Positions 33,658 to 42,541 are shown, numbered from the stretch's first letter. The stretch: 64,000 nucleotides of DNA from Halorubrum sp. 48-1-W (GCF_003287355.1 NZ_QMIM01000003.1:1-64000); one strand, 5' to 3'. The notes: generated from the sequence alone by a model not told the origin. Made by a program: numbers and translations.

Positions 33658-34962
33658 ATGGGTGAAGAAGCCACGAAGACGATCCGGACGCGCCTCCACA
33701 TAGCGTCTGGTGAACGATCGTGGCTTCACAACGCCCGCCTCGCCTCACGCGAGATCTTCAACCAAACCATCCGCCTCAAACAACAAGGGTACAATCGCAC
33801 CGAGATACAGAAGGGGGTTGACCGCAACGACTTCCTACGGAACAACAAGTGCGCGGTCGTCGGCAAAGCCCTCCAAACATGGGACTCCTACCAATCACTC
33901 AAAGACTGGTGGGAGAACCAAGACGACCCTGACGGAGGGAAGCCGACTCCGCCGAGTACGGACAAATCTGGTGCGTATCCACTTGTGATGGCGCACACGG
34001 AAGGCTACCGCCTCACCGTGGACGACGACACGAACCGCGTCCAGTTCCGCATCAGCCCGAAACCCTACAAGAACGTGAACGGACACCTGCGCGGCGAACC
34101 GGACGCAATGGACGAACTGCGAGACGCCCTCACGTCGGACGAGGTGGATGTTGGGCAGGCCGAACTCCTGTACCGCGATGGCGTGTATTACTTACACGTC
34201 ACGGTTACACGCGTGTTCGACGTGCCCGAACCCGATACCGCCGATACGGTAGTCGGTGTGGACATCAACGAGCGCAACGTCGCACTCACCGCCTTCGACC
34301 GCGAGACGATGCGGACGAAGGGAACACTCGTCCTCGACTACGGATGGGTTAAGCAGGAACGCCAACGCTACCACACGATCACGAAACGCTGTCAGGAACA
34401 CGGCAAGACAAGTATTCATCGGAAACTCGGTGACAAGGAGGAGCGGTTCACCGAGTGGGTGTTGCATCGGCTTTCCCGTGCTGTCGTGGAGCTCGCAGAG
34501 CAGTTCTCGAATCCGGTTATCGTGTTCGAGGATATGAGCGGTATCCGCGACGAAATCAAGTACGGAACATATATGAACCGCCGGTTGCACAAACTGCCGT
34601 TCCACAAGTTCGAGAAGTTTGTCTCGTACAAGGCGACGTGGCGAGAGATTCCTACGGATACGGTAGACGCGTACTACAACTCGAAGACGTGTTCGTGCTG
34701 TGGTGAACGTGGCAGTCGGCAGGGACGGCGGTTTCGGTGTACGAACGACGAGTGTGATGTAGCGCAAGACCACGCCGACCGGAATGCCTCAGTGAACATC
34801 GCGTGGCGCGAGAAGGCGAAGCTCGACGGTGACGAATCGAATTACCGGACTCACAAAACCCAACCGCAGGTTCGGTTGGTGCGTCTGTCCGGGTCGGGGC
34901 GTGTAAGCCGCCCAACCTCATCCCGCTCGCTTGCCGAGCAGGGAGTGTTAGCGCACGACTGA
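33658..34962 (+). CDS. tnpB: TnpB RNA-guided nuclease (IS605 type)
   Basis: 434 residues, intact. RuvC motifs: Asp in VVGVDINERN (about D202), Glu in VIVFEDMSGI (about E291), and the final Asp in QDHADRNASVNIAW. A four-Cys zinc finger lies before it (KTCSCCGERG...RFRCTNDEC). TnpB proteins cut DNA guided by an RNA made from the element's 3' end. Since tnpA is broken, this TnpB persists without a working transposase, as often seen in archaea. Confidence 0.92.
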   Translation: MGEEATKTIRTRLHIASGERSWLHNARLASREIFNQTIRLKQQGYNRTEIQKGVDRNDFLRNNKCAVVGKALQTWDSYQSLKDWWENQDDPDGGKPTPPSTDKSGAYPLVMAHTEGYRLTVDDDTNRVQFRISPKPYKNVNGHLRGEPDAMDELRDALTSDEVDVGQAELLYRDGVYYLHVTVTRVFDVPEPDTADTVVGVDINERNVALTAFDRETMRTKGTLVLDYGWVKQERQRYHTITKRCQEHGKTSIHRKLGDKEERFTEWVLHRLSRAVVELAEQFSNPVIVFEDMSGIRDEIKYGTYMNRRLHKLPFHKFEKFVSYKATWREIPTDTVDAYYNSKTCSCCGERGSRQGRRFRCTNDECDVAQDHADRNASVNIAWREKAKLDGDESNYRTHKTQPQVRLVRLSGSGRVSRPTSSRSLAEQGVLAHD

Positions 34963-35312
34963 GGGAATTAGAAAAGCCTCGGGCGCGGTGGCCCGAGGCT
35001 GTTTACGTGAGTCCCACAATCATCAGCTGAGTCTCGTCGATCCTCCCCTGGAACAGCCTATCGGCTGTCGATTGGGCCAAAGGATATACCATGTGAGTCA
35101 GTATATTCAACTCCGACAGGACTACGACACCCGGTCAGGAACGTCTGCGCGGACGAGTGACAGGTTCGCTCCCGTTAGAATGAGAGTGGGCTTCGTCACT
35201 CAGGCACTTCTTGGAGGGTGTTCCCCTGTGGCCGGTGCTTTTGGAGGAGTACGGGCCACTACGCAGCAGACGTCTCCGGTAAGTGTCGTAGTTTTGAACC
35301 TGTTGGCATAAT
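34963..35312. other. gap after TnpB
   Basis: The first 40 bases hold the right-end hairpin of the IS605 element, where a guide RNA end would lie. In the remaining 300 bases I see no gene, repeat or clear promoter. Confidence 0.4.
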
Positions 35313-35858
35313 TTAACAGAGATCTGGTAAGAGTATCCTACTCTCGTCGAGGTCGTATCCTTCTGCAATGCTGACCTCCAGGAGGACCTCTACGAGGAAC
35401 TCGAGGTCATGGATCTCCTGGTCGAGCTGGGCGCGTTCGAGTTCGCGAGCGAGGAGGGCATCGAGAAGATGCTGTTTGAGGATAGTGGCTTCTGCTGACC
35501 GAATCGCGTGAATCTCTTCGTCGGTTAACGCTGATTGAGTGGTATTGGGGAGCTTCCCATCAGGTCTGGGGACGAGGCCGGCTTGAATGTCAGTACGAAC
35601 GCGTCGGTAGTGTTTGCAGCCACCTTCCGGTGGCTCATCGAGGCACGTACAGGTTCGTTGGAGTACGTCGACCTCGTAGATGCCCCCGGACGCCGATCGA
35701 ACCTCGTAGATGCCACCCTGTCGGAGCAACGAGACGTCCATCTCTTGAGTCTGTGCCCGGCCCTCACGTCGGATTGCGGCGTTCTCAATAGACGGTGTCG
35801 ATTCTTCTACTGGGTTGGAATCGGATGCTGCTGTTGCCATCGGGATATCGGTCTCCAT
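35313..35858 (-). CDS. SWIM zinc-finger protein 1
   Basis: 181 residues from METDIPMATAA. Residues about 50-90 have the SWIM pattern: a beta hairpin (IYEVRSASGGIYEVDVLQRT), then CTCLDEPPEGGCKHYRRV, i.e. C-x-C...C-x-H. SWIM domains bind DNA or protein. The C-terminal 70 residues are helical with a coiled coil (LLARELERAQLDQEIHDLEF). It lies behind an inverted repeat at 35983 and a C-rich leader hairpin at 35913. The plasmid codes a second SWIM protein at 59175. Confidence 0.75.
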   Translation of the reverse strand: METDIPMATAASDSNPVEESTPSIENAAIRREGRAQTQEMDVSLLRQGGIYEVRSASGGIYEVDVLQRTCTCLDEPPEGGCKHYRRVRTDIQAGLVPRPDGKLPNTTQSALTDEEIHAIRSAEATILKQHLLDALLARELERAQLDQEIHDLEFLVEVLLEVSIAEGYDLDESRILLPDLC

Positions 35859-35912
35859 GGGACGACGACACGTCGAGATGCTACACACGACTGGCAGGTG
35901 CCTCTAGTGTCG

Positions 35913-35942
35913 CCCCTCTACGCTCCGGGGGGAAAACAAAAA
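35913..35942 (-). promoter_or_regulatory. leader hairpin element, copy 1
   Basis: On the minus strand: TTTTGTTTTCCCCCCGGAGC, then GTAGAGGGG. T-rich box plus CCCC...GGGG stem, 54 bases before the SWIM gene start. Confidence 0.5.
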
Positions 35943-35982
35943 TGGCGGGTAGAACCAGCCGGTTCGGCTGGAGGGGTGATTT

Positions 35983-36030
35983 GTCCTACGTTACAATCTC
36001 GGCTATATCGTTTGGATAGTTACGTAGGAC
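35983..36030. promoter_or_regulatory. inverted repeat GTCCTACGTTAC/GTTACGTAGGAC, copy 1 (24-bp spacer)
   Basis: Half-sites at 35983-35994 and 36019-36030 with one mismatch to perfect symmetry. It lies between the divergent SWIM gene and the CoiA-like gene. Four more copies exist in the plasmid block. Confidence 0.75.
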
Positions 36031-36160
36031 AGTCGCCTACTGCGGCGAACGGACGGGTTTTCGGGGGGTTGTCGGGTTGATACCCCGAGTGCTATTTTAC
36101 CGCATGGCGCGAATTAGAACGTGAGCGATACCAGAAAACACCCCCGCCAAGAATCCCTTC

Positions 36161-37381
36161 ATGCCATACCTCGCCATGCGGCCGAACGGTGATCGGGTGC
36201 TCTCCTTAGACGTCGACGGCGACGACGACATTCTCTGTCCGCTGTGTGAAGAATCGCTGTTCCTCCGCCGATCGCATTACAACAATGGACGCTTCGTCTC
36301 GAAACACTTTGTCCACCACTCTGGGTCAGAGTGTCCGGGCGAGTCAAACCTCCACGCTAGATTCAAGACGATCGCGGCGATGAAACTCCGCGAGATTTTC
36401 GAGTCAGCAACCGTCAGTCACGAGTATACCATCCCGGGGACTGACCGAGTTGCGGATGTTGTCGCGACGTTTTCTGCGGAACTCTATCCGTTCGGGAAAG
36501 GCTTCATCGTCGAGATTCAGCACAAGCACGACGACAAGGAGATCGGCTCGCTCTCGTGGGACTACCTGGAAGCGGGATATTCGGTGTTCTGGGCGTATCA
36601 GTCTGACTTCGAGGGCCACGACATGAAGTTCGCCGAACATCGCGTGAAGAAACCGTGGCCCGATGCCGTCCCAATCGTCGAAGGTCTCGACGGCTACGCA
36701 GAGAGCGTGCGGCGGTTGATGAACCCGCCGGAACAGCCTGAGGTGAAGATGGAGATTCCGTTCCCAATGGAGTACCTGCGGGCCCACGCCCTCGAAGTGA
36801 TCCCGCCGCTTCGGGGGTACTACAATAAGGGCGTCTCACCTGAGGGATGGAAGAAGGTTGACGCAATTTCCCTCCACGAAAAGGGGCGCGAACGGGCGTG
36901 GGTCAACGTTCTCCGCTCACCCGCGAACCACATCTTTCTCGAGTGGTGGAAGAAGGATACCGAGCAGGGCAATTCGGAGTACATGATCGTCCACATCGGG
37001 AGCGAGTTTCCCGAGAGATTTGAAGCGTTCATGGAAGAAACAAAGGAGTGGTTTGACTCGGGGAGTGCAGACCAACAGGTTGCACACTGGGTCGGTGGCG
37101 CATCGCTGAGTTTCCGAGGGACGGAGTTGTGTGAGAGCTGGATCTCTATCGCCAAAGTGCCATACGGTCCAGTGAAAATTGTGGTCGCTCGACGCGACAA
37201 GAAGGGAAACACGCGGACGTGGGCAGTGAATTACCGAAAGGGAGACCTCGGACGTCTGGCGGCGCTGCGCCACCCGATCCGACGGCTCTTCGGTGAACCC
37301 GAGAGGGATGCAAAGGCGGCGAAGCCGTCGTCGGATAGGAAGCGGTCAACGAGCAACCCGCCAGAGATGGTATGGGACTAG
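36161..37381 (+). CDS. CoiA-like nuclease-domain protein
   Basis: 406 residues. An N-terminal Cys pair (CPLCEESLFLRR) and a HFVHHSGSECPGESNLHARFK segment resemble competence protein CoiA. A PD-(D/E)xK core follows: Asp in DRVADVVATF and ExQ in GFIVEIQHKHDD, then LSWDYLEAGYSVFWAYQ. The family acts on DNA during uptake or repair. The C-terminal 200 residues are not recognised; they contain a second possible domain (SANHIFLEWWKK-type strands). Confidence 0.7.
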   Translation: MPYLAMRPNGDRVLSLDVDGDDDILCPLCEESLFLRRSHYNNGRFVSKHFVHHSGSECPGESNLHARFKTIAAMKLREIFESATVSHEYTIPGTDRVADVVATFSAELYPFGKGFIVEIQHKHDDKEIGSLSWDYLEAGYSVFWAYQSDFEGHDMKFAEHRVKKPWPDAVPIVEGLDGYAESVRRLMNPPEQPEVKMEIPFPMEYLRAHALEVIPPLRGYYNKGVSPEGWKKVDAISLHEKGRERAWVNVLRSPANHIFLEWWKKDTEQGNSEYMIVHIGSEFPERFEAFMEETKEWFDSGSADQQVAHWVGGASLSFRGTELCESWISIAKVPYGPVKIVVARRDKKGNTRTWAVNYRKGDLGRLAALRHPIRRLFGEPERDAKAAKPSSDRKRSTSNPPEMVWD

Positions 37382-37404
37382 CGAGACGAACTGTTTTGAC
37401 TACG

Positions 37405-38025
37405 TTACGAACATTCTGACCAGCCGCAGGCTCGGCAGGTTTTGCATCCCTCCGAGTAATACAGGGATATTGACCCACACTCTGGACACTCGGGAGATTC
37501 GCCGGCTTCGAGGAGTTCAGCAGTGCCATCTTCCTGCTTATCGTCTTCCCGGTCACTATCGTTATCGTTGGCGCCCGTATTCAAGTTCGCATCGTGATCA
37601 GCGACCGTGCCACCGTCGGCAGTGTGTGCGGCTGTGGCGTCTTCTTCGACTGCTTCCGCGAGGTTCTGCTGATGGGGGTAGTCGAGGTGGGGATCACCCT
37701 CAAGATAGCGCGCCATCGCGAGGCCGATGGCGTCCGGGATGGATTGCGTCTTGTCACCTTTATCCCACCCAACCTTCGGTGAGCGAATGCCTCGGAGTTC
37801 GCTGGCGATCTCCTCGGGATCAAAACCGGAACGGAGCCAGGTTGAGACAGTCTTCGCGAGTGCCTCGGTAAAGGAAGCGGTGAATCCGCCGGAGTTCCCG
37901 ATATTCGCGAAGAGTTCGAACGGCCGGCCGTCGGCGTCCTCGTTGATAATGACGTAGAATTTGCCGTAGCCGGTCTGAACGCGCTGCGTGACGCCAGTGA
38001 GAACGTCTGGACATGGTTGCTTCAC
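37405..38025 (-). CDS. stand-alone TSCPD domain protein with zinc ribbon
   Basis: 206 residues from a GTG. Residues 10-75 (TGYGKFYVIINEDADGRPFE, GNSGGFTASFTEALAK, LRSGFDPEEIASELRGI) are the TSCPD domain otherwise found at the C-terminus of B12-dependent ribonucleotide reductase NrdJ. An acidic linker follows, then a four-Cys ribbon at the end (CPECGS...CKTCRACGWSEC). No catalytic reductase domain is present. The start overlaps the 44-residue upstream gene by 4 bp (GTGA). Confidence 0.8.
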   Translation of the reverse strand: MKQPCPDVLTGVTQRVQTGYGKFYVIINEDADGRPFELFANIGNSGGFTASFTEALAKTVSTWLRSGFDPEEIASELRGIRSPKVGWDKGDKTQSIPDAIGLAMARYLEGDPHLDYPHQQNLAEAVEEDATAAHTADGGTVADHDANLNTGANDNDSDREDDKQEDGTAELLEAGESPECPECGSISLYYSEGCKTCRACGWSECS

Positions 38026-38156
38026 GGCCAGTTTTCAGGGGATTTGGAGTCGGTTTCGGTTGGTTCTGTGGTGTCAACCTGGTTGTGTTTCATGGGGTTG
38101 AGTTCTGTTTTGTTGTAGGTCGTCTGATGATGTTTCGCTGTGACGACGGTCGACAT
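38022..38156 (-). CDS. 44-residue protein coupled to the TSCPD gene
   Basis: Frame MSTVVTAKHHQTTYNKTELN...ENWP. Its TGA lies inside the GTGA that starts the next gene, which argues for real translation. Low complexity, rich in Thr and His; no family recognised. A leader hairpin element lies about 100 bases upstream. Confidence 0.5.
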   Translation of the reverse strand: MSTVVTAKHHQTTYNKTELNPMKHNQVDTTEPTETDSKSPENWP

Positions 38157-38240
38157 GTCTCACCGTTCACCTAGGCAAAGATAGGGGCAGAATGAGGTTA
38201 AGAACATACGGAGAAATCGCCGGATAGGGCGGTTCTATGT

Positions 38241-38276
38241 GCGTATCCCCACGGGATGTCGGGGGTGACAAACGAG
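38241..38276 (-). promoter_or_regulatory. leader hairpin element, copy 2
   Basis: Minus strand: CTCGTTTGTCACCCCCGACA, then TCCCGTGGGG. TTTGTC box followed by a CCCC...GGGG stem. It lies between the gene ending at 38279 and the small gene starting at 38156. Confidence 0.55.
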
Positions 38277-38278
38277 AG

Positions 38279-38689
38279 TTAGAGCTCATCCCACGTGGGT
38301 GGCGCGGGCGACGAAGCAATCTCGTCGTCTGACTCATTCCCGAGGCCGTGGATGTACGCAAGCAGCTCTTCCGGTGGCGACATCGGTGAGACCGTCTCGG
38401 CATCGGCGGTGGACATGTTGTCTCCTTCGTGTTCGCCTTCCGACTCCTGTTCCTGGTCCTTTTCTCCGGGCGGGATCTCGCCGTTTTCCTCGTAGATGAC
38501 GTCAATTTGCTCGGTGAAGTGGCGGACGATACCCGGCCGATCACGGTTCGCCCGCTCGTGTTCGAGGTATAGTTCAACGGTCGCGACCTCTTCCATCATC
38601 TCGATCGCGGGCGTGATGACCCGCGTGTTCCGTGTATCGAGGAGTTTCTCGGGCGGAAGCTGTTCGAGGAGCGATTCATCGCCACTCAT
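38279..38689 (-). CDS. uncharacterised acidic protein
   Basis: 136 residues from MSGDESLLEQLPPEKLLDTR; this start overlaps the previous stop by 4 bp, which is why it is chosen over an upstream Met. The first 75 residues are helical (ITPAIEMMEEVATVELYLEH). The rest is an acidic, flexible tail. No family recognised. Confidence 0.5.
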   Translation of the reverse strand: MSGDESLLEQLPPEKLLDTRNTRVITPAIEMMEEVATVELYLEHERANRDRPGIVRHFTEQIDVIYEENGEIPPGEKDQEQESEGEHEGDNMSTADAETVSPMSPPEELLAYIHGLGNESDDEIASSPAPPTWDEL

Positions 38690-39030
38690 GCTTGTCCTGG
38701 GAGTGTCGGTGGCTCGAAGCGGTTCCACTCGTCGAGATGGGAACAGATGTCTGCGACGACGTATTCAATGGCTTCTACCGTCGACGAGTCGAGAGGTGGT
38801 GTCTCGACGATTACAGCGAGCTCGAGGGCATCCTCGAATCGGATGTGAGGGTGTGCGTCGTAGAGTACTTTGACGACAGCCTTCGCAAGTGTGTCTCCAT
38901 CGAGGGATCTGGGATCGTCGATAGCGTCTCGGGCGACGGCGGTGAGATGGTGCACACGGCGGGTGGCGGCGATACTGGCGTCGATGTCGCTGCTGGTGGA
39001 GATGCGCTGTGCGGTCGTGATAGTGTTCAT
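38686..39030 (-). CDS. uncharacterised helical protein
   Basis: 114 residues from MNTITTAQRISTSS. Helical throughout (SLDGDTLAKAVVKVLYDAHP, FEDALELAVIVETPP, STVEAIEYVVADICSHL). Its start lies about 10 bases from a leader hairpin (39041-39071) and about 57 bases from an inverted repeat (39087-39121). First gene of a two-gene operon. Confidence 0.55.
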   Translation of the reverse strand: MNTITTAQRISTSSDIDASIAATRRVHHLTAVARDAIDDPRSLDGDTLAKAVVKVLYDAHPHIRFEDALELAVIVETPPLDSSTVEAIEYVVADICSHLDEWNRFEPPTLPGQA

Positions 39031-39040
39031 CGGAATGAAT

Positions 39041-39071
39041 CCCTCCACCGAAGCGGGGGACGACAAACGAG
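39041..39071 (-). promoter_or_regulatory. leader hairpin element, copy 3
   Basis: Minus strand: CTCGTTTGTCGTCCCCCGCT, then TCGGTGGAGGG. The stem pairs TCCC-CCGC with GGTGG-A-GGGA. It ends 10 bases before the ATG at 39030. Confidence 0.6.
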
Positions 39072-39086
39072 GAGTGGTGATCCGGC

Positions 39087-39121
39087 CCTACGTTACATTA
39101 TTAGTACGAAGGTAGCGTAGG
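39087..39121. promoter_or_regulatory. inverted repeat CCTACGTTAC/GTAGCGTAGG, copy 2 (15-bp spacer)
   Basis: Half-sites at 39087-39096 and 39112-39121. It separates the divergent genes starting at 39030 (minus) and 39129 (plus), so it may control both. Confidence 0.75.
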
Positions 39122-39128
39122 ATGATAC

Positions 39129-39605
39129 ATGCCCGAACCTGACCCCGACGCTGGCGCTCCCGCCAGTCCTGAAGAGCGGGGCGAAGCAATGCCTACACCC
39201 CCGGAAGGGCTAGCAAAGCGCGTGTGGGAGCCCCTGCAGGTACAGACCGTGTACGATCTAGAGCGAGTCATCGACTACTGCGATGAACTCATCGAGCACA
39301 AGGAGCGACCGGTGTCTCCGGATGAGAAGGTCGGAGCGGGTGAGGTCGCAGTCGAGAAGCCACCGCAGAACCTATCCCGCGAAAAGCGGCGTGCAGCGAA
39401 AGAAGAGTTTGAGGAAATGAGTACGGAACAGCTAAAGGAACTGTCAGACGAGGAGTTAACTCGATATGGACACCTTCAGAAACGGAAGCTCCCGTGTGGG
39501 CCAGGATGCGATGGTTGCCCACATGGTCCGTATCGCTACACTGTCTATCGGGATCTTCGAGGAAAGGTGACCTCGAGGTATGCGGGGAAGGCTGATGGCG
39601 AGTAG
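39129..39605 (+). CDS. DUF6788-like small protein
   Basis: 158 residues. The last 40 residues, LPCGPGCDGCPHGPYRYTVY then VTSRYAGK, match the DUF6788 pattern (Cys cluster followed by GPY and YxGK), a family linked to mobile elements. The middle is a charged helix (SREKRRAAKEEFEEMSTEQL). It starts 7 bases after an inverted repeat. Confidence 0.6.
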   Translation: MPEPDPDAGAPASPEERGEAMPTPPEGLAKRVWEPLQVQTVYDLERVIDYCDELIEHKERPVSPDEKVGAGEVAVEKPPQNLSREKRRAAKEEFEEMSTEQLKELSDEELTRYGHLQKRKLPCGPGCDGCPHGPYRYTVYRDLRGKVTSRYAGKADGE

Positions 39606-39844
39606 CACGATCGCGTCGACGAGGCCACTTCTGAGGCTGTGAACATCTTGCTGAGCCCGTCGGATGTCGTCCTTTGACTCGCCTCGATGGTGTAGTCCCT
39701 TCGACGTGCTGAAAGGCTGGTACAAGAAGAAGCGTTGCGTAGCTATTACGCAACTCGGTTATTTTAACTTTCATCCGGTCTGATATACTACCACAAAACG
39801 GCAACTCGACATGATCGTCTTCAGTTCCTTGTTCAAAATCTGCC

Positions 39845-40921
39845 ATGCCTGATGCAACTGATTCGGAACACTGTCCGAAGTGTTCATTCGACCAGCTAGA
39901 GGCATTATACCAGATCAACGTTGAAGCGAAGAAGTACGCTGAGTCGGCAAGCAATAATTACTCCGGGGGAGCTAAAGCGCGAGCGCGGCATCACAGTATT
40001 CGGAAAAAGGCACTGTATGCGTTCAAACAGTCAATTCTCGAATCGTTAGTTGAGCGAGACTGCGTCGATGAGGTTCGCCTTCACAAAATCGACAACAGAG
40101 AATACTACTGCCTGTATATTGGTGAGTTCTCGTTCCATTCTCCGGTCGATGACTGGAGCGATCCGCCAGCTGATGACTTGTCTGCATCTCCGACGGAGTT
40201 GGATTCATTTGAGTCCGCAGCCGGTAGTCGAAGTGACTCTCTTTCGGAGCGTGAAGCACTCACTCGTCTGAGCGATGTGTTTGGGACGCCAAACGACTAT
40301 CTTTCAGCGCCGTTTGTTGAGTACCATCACCCCGAATTTGCTGGCTGGTCGTATCTCCCGGGAGCGATTGAAGAAGGTGACAAAGTTGACGGGCGTTTCG
40401 GTCGAGATACACAGAGTCCGTATGAAGAGTTTCTGTTTGTCGCTGGGGACGAATTTGACACGCAGAACGGACACTGCCGTATTCGTGACCGATACGAGGC
40501 GTGGCTGACACCACTCTGGGACCAATCTCCAATCACCCCAAGACCAGTCTACGACGTAGAACTTGATGGAGAGTTGCGAGAAGGCGTTCGACAGCGACGG
40601 CTTGTTGATGACTGGTATATTCTCGCTGAAACTCTGCATGACCCGCTTCCCGACGTAGAAGGGAGACAGGCGGAACTCGCAGGCAGCTCCTATGAACAAC
40701 CCGTCGAGTTCGACCTCGGTGATATTGTCGAAATTGATCCTGACAGGGACGAAAGCGGGCCATATTACTGGAGGATTGTCCAAGCGTCCATCTCCTACAA
40801 CTTGGTTCTCTGCAAGTTCGAGCCCGTTGGACCAACTGAACACTCCGAACCGTCACTTGCAGTCGAGGAGTTTGCTGATGACGTTGTCGCAGTCCATGAT
40901 TCCCCACCAGCCTTGGAGTGA
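39845..40921 (+). CDS. uncharacterised 358-residue protein
   Basis: Soluble protein. An N-terminal CPKCSFDQLEALYQINVEAK segment has a Cys pair. The middle contains aromatic-rich stretches (FVEYHHPEFAGWSYLPGAIE), and the C-terminal part has strand patterns (FDLGDIVEIDPDRDESGPYY). The base composition is less GC-rich than the neighbours, which hints at separate acquisition. No family recognised. Confidence 0.5.
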   Translation: MPDATDSEHCPKCSFDQLEALYQINVEAKKYAESASNNYSGGAKARARHHSIRKKALYAFKQSILESLVERDCVDEVRLHKIDNREYYCLYIGEFSFHSPVDDWSDPPADDLSASPTELDSFESAAGSRSDSLSEREALTRLSDVFGTPNDYLSAPFVEYHHPEFAGWSYLPGAIEEGDKVDGRFGRDTQSPYEEFLFVAGDEFDTQNGHCRIRDRYEAWLTPLWDQSPITPRPVYDVELDGELREGVRQRRLVDDWYILAETLHDPLPDVEGRQAELAGSSYEQPVEFDLGDIVEIDPDRDESGPYYWRIVQASISYNLVLCKFEPVGPTEHSEPSLAVEEFADDVVAVHDSPPALE

Positions 40922-40945
40922 CTCAGACAGACGCCCCGTTCGTAT

Positions 40946-41536
40946 TCAGCCGTGGGTTGCAGTATCGACGATACGCCCGGAGTCACGAGACGCGGCGAGC
41001 CACCCATTTTGGTAGCCGATCCCCGCGAGGTCGTCGAAGGGGAATCGGATCGTTACGTGATCGGGTGTAATGTCGGGGAGTTGCACACGGAGCGAGTGTT
41101 CATCCTGGTCGGTGGCCTCGAGGTAGTCACTTCCAGCAAGCGCATATAGCTCCCAGACGATGTCCCGACCGTCCTTGGTCGTCTCGGGCCACTCCACATT
41201 AGAGAGCACCGTGCGGACGTCCTCGACCCACTGAGCGGTGTCCACATCGTCGTCGGTGATGGCGACATCGTAATCGTCGATGACGCGGTCGGGATCAAGC
41301 AGTCCGAATTTCGCAGAAAGGATCCACCAGCGAGCACAGAGTGTCTCAGCGAAATCGCGCTTGAGGCCGAAGTATGTCGAACGGTATTTTTCGCGAGCAG
41401 GAAGCAAGCCGTCGTGTTTCGCGTCGCCACACCCGACGAGGGCAGTTCGGCGAACGAGGAGATCACTTCGATCACTATCCTCACGGCCTCCACCGTCAGT
41501 CTGAATCGTCTCGATTGTGGTCTGTCTCGTTGGCAT
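40946..41536 (-). CDS. DUF6884-like protein
   Basis: 196 residues from MPTRQTTIETIQ. TALVGCGDAKHDGLLPAREK, YRSTYFGLKRDFAE, RWWILSAKFGLLDPDRVIDDYDV match the DUF6884 pattern seen in viruses and plasmids and near 7-deazaguanine-related proteins. The C-terminal part holds YALAGSDYLEAT. The reaction is unknown. Confidence 0.65.
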   Translation of the reverse strand: MPTRQTTIETIQTDGGGREDSDRSDLLVRRTALVGCGDAKHDGLLPAREKYRSTYFGLKRDFAETLCARWWILSAKFGLLDPDRVIDDYDVAITDDDVDTAQWVEDVRTVLSNVEWPETTKDGRDIVWELYALAGSDYLEATDQDEHSLRVQLPDITPDHVTIRFPFDDLAGIGYQNGWLAASRDSGRIVDTATHG

Positions 41537-41703
41537 CTGTCGTCTCGGAGCGGCGTGAGTCACCCCCGCCACGAACCTGTGTGCATCAGTCGGTGCGATT
41601 TTGACACCCGCTGGGGATGAATCTACCTCCGCGGGACACTCAGCGTCATTAGTAATCGGGTGACTCTGATTGTACCTAGGATTCGCTTGATATGGGAGCC
41701 GGA

Positions 41704-42291
41704 TTAATAGTGGACGTCGACTGGCGTCACGTAGAACGAGGTCTCGTCGTTCCCTGTATCATCGGTCGCAATCTCGTCGAGAAGTTGATCGAATTCGGCT
41801 TGGCTCCGAATCGCGGTTCCGTATTCGTTGTAGAGGTAGTAGACCGGGCCGGCGTATTCACCGACAGAGTACATCGCATACCGGACGTCGATTGAGTAGG
41901 AGTCGATGAACTCCTCTTCGCTTCGGGTTGGGCCGAGAGGGTTCCACGGTTCGACGTCGGCTTTAATACGGGGGCTTTCGAGGAGTTCCTTGTCGGTGTA
42001 CTCTTCGAATCCCTTGCGGATGACGGCCATTCTTCGAGCGAGTTCGCGAGTGGTTGATACCCAGGCGCCCTCGAGAAGATCGTTCCCGATCTCGGAGTCG
42101 GCACGAGCGGAGCCCTCTTCACGGAAGATTTCAGGGAGTGACTCGCTCCAGCGACCACCATCGGTCATGAGTGTGCCGTAGTCGAACGTCGGGTAGAGCG
42201 GCGCGTCAACGCCCTCAAAGAGGCCGTGGGCGATGCCGGTCGCGTCTTCGGCGTCGTAGGCTTCGGAGACGACTCTGATGAGCATGTGCAT
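41704..42291 (-). CDS. uncharacterised haloarchaeal plasmid protein
   Basis: 195 residues from MHMLIRVVSEAYDAEDATGI. The C-terminal half (EFIDSYSIDVRYAMYSVGEY, AGPVYYLYNEYGTAIRSQAEFDQLL) resembles the C-terminal half of the protein at 51345 (DIYLYDEDGTAICRAGQFIDLID), so the two may share a domain. It is 11 bases behind the gene ending at 42303. Confidence 0.5.
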   Translation of the reverse strand: MHMLIRVVSEAYDAEDATGIAHGLFEGVDAPLYPTFDYGTLMTDGGRWSESLPEIFREEGSARADSEIGNDLLEGAWVSTTRELARRMAVIRKGFEEYTDKELLESPRIKADVEPWNPLGPTRSEEEFIDSYSIDVRYAMYSVGEYAGPVYYLYNEYGTAIRSQAEFDQLLDEIATDDTGNDETSFYVTPVDVHY

Positions 42292-42302
42292 AATGAATTT
42301 GG

Positions 42303-42536
42303 TCAGGGGTAGAGGGCGAATGCGGTATCGTCGGCGTCGATGCCGAATATCGCTCCAGGAGCGTTTCCTTCGGGATCAGTAGATGGATAGAGGATCGTCC
42401 CGGACTCGAGTTCGAGAACGACTGTCGATTGCCAATCATGGGCTTGCCAGCCTTCGCGTTCAAGTTCTTCGCTGGTCATTGCACGGACGGCAACAATACG
42501 CTGTCCGGCGATATTGTCGTCTGTGGTGGATTCCAT
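42303..42536 (-). CDS. small uncharacterised protein
   Basis: 77 residues from MESTTDDNIAGQRIVAVRAM. TSEELEREGW and VVLELESGTILYPSTDPEGN look like a small beta-rich domain. The ATG at 42536 follows a leader hairpin element by 5 bases. First gene of an operon with the gene at 41704. A longer upstream frame is only a shadow of the neighbouring gene. Confidence 0.55.
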   Translation of the reverse strand: MESTTDDNIAGQRIVAVRAMTSEELEREGWQAHDWQSTVVLELESGTILYPSTDPEGNAPGAIFGIDADDTAFALYP

Positions 42537-42541
42537 TTTGA

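Larger units (their letters stand above)
33176..34999 (+). mobile_element. IS200/IS605-family element with dead tnpA and intact tnpB
   Basis: Divergent tnpA (minus) and tnpB (plus), 44 bases apart. The right end has a stem GCCTCGGGC-GCGGTG-GCCCGAGGC at 34976-34999. The left end has a GCCCCA...TGGGGC hairpin at about 33179-33202. Boundaries are given by these hairpins, not by target-site comparison. Confidence 0.7.
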
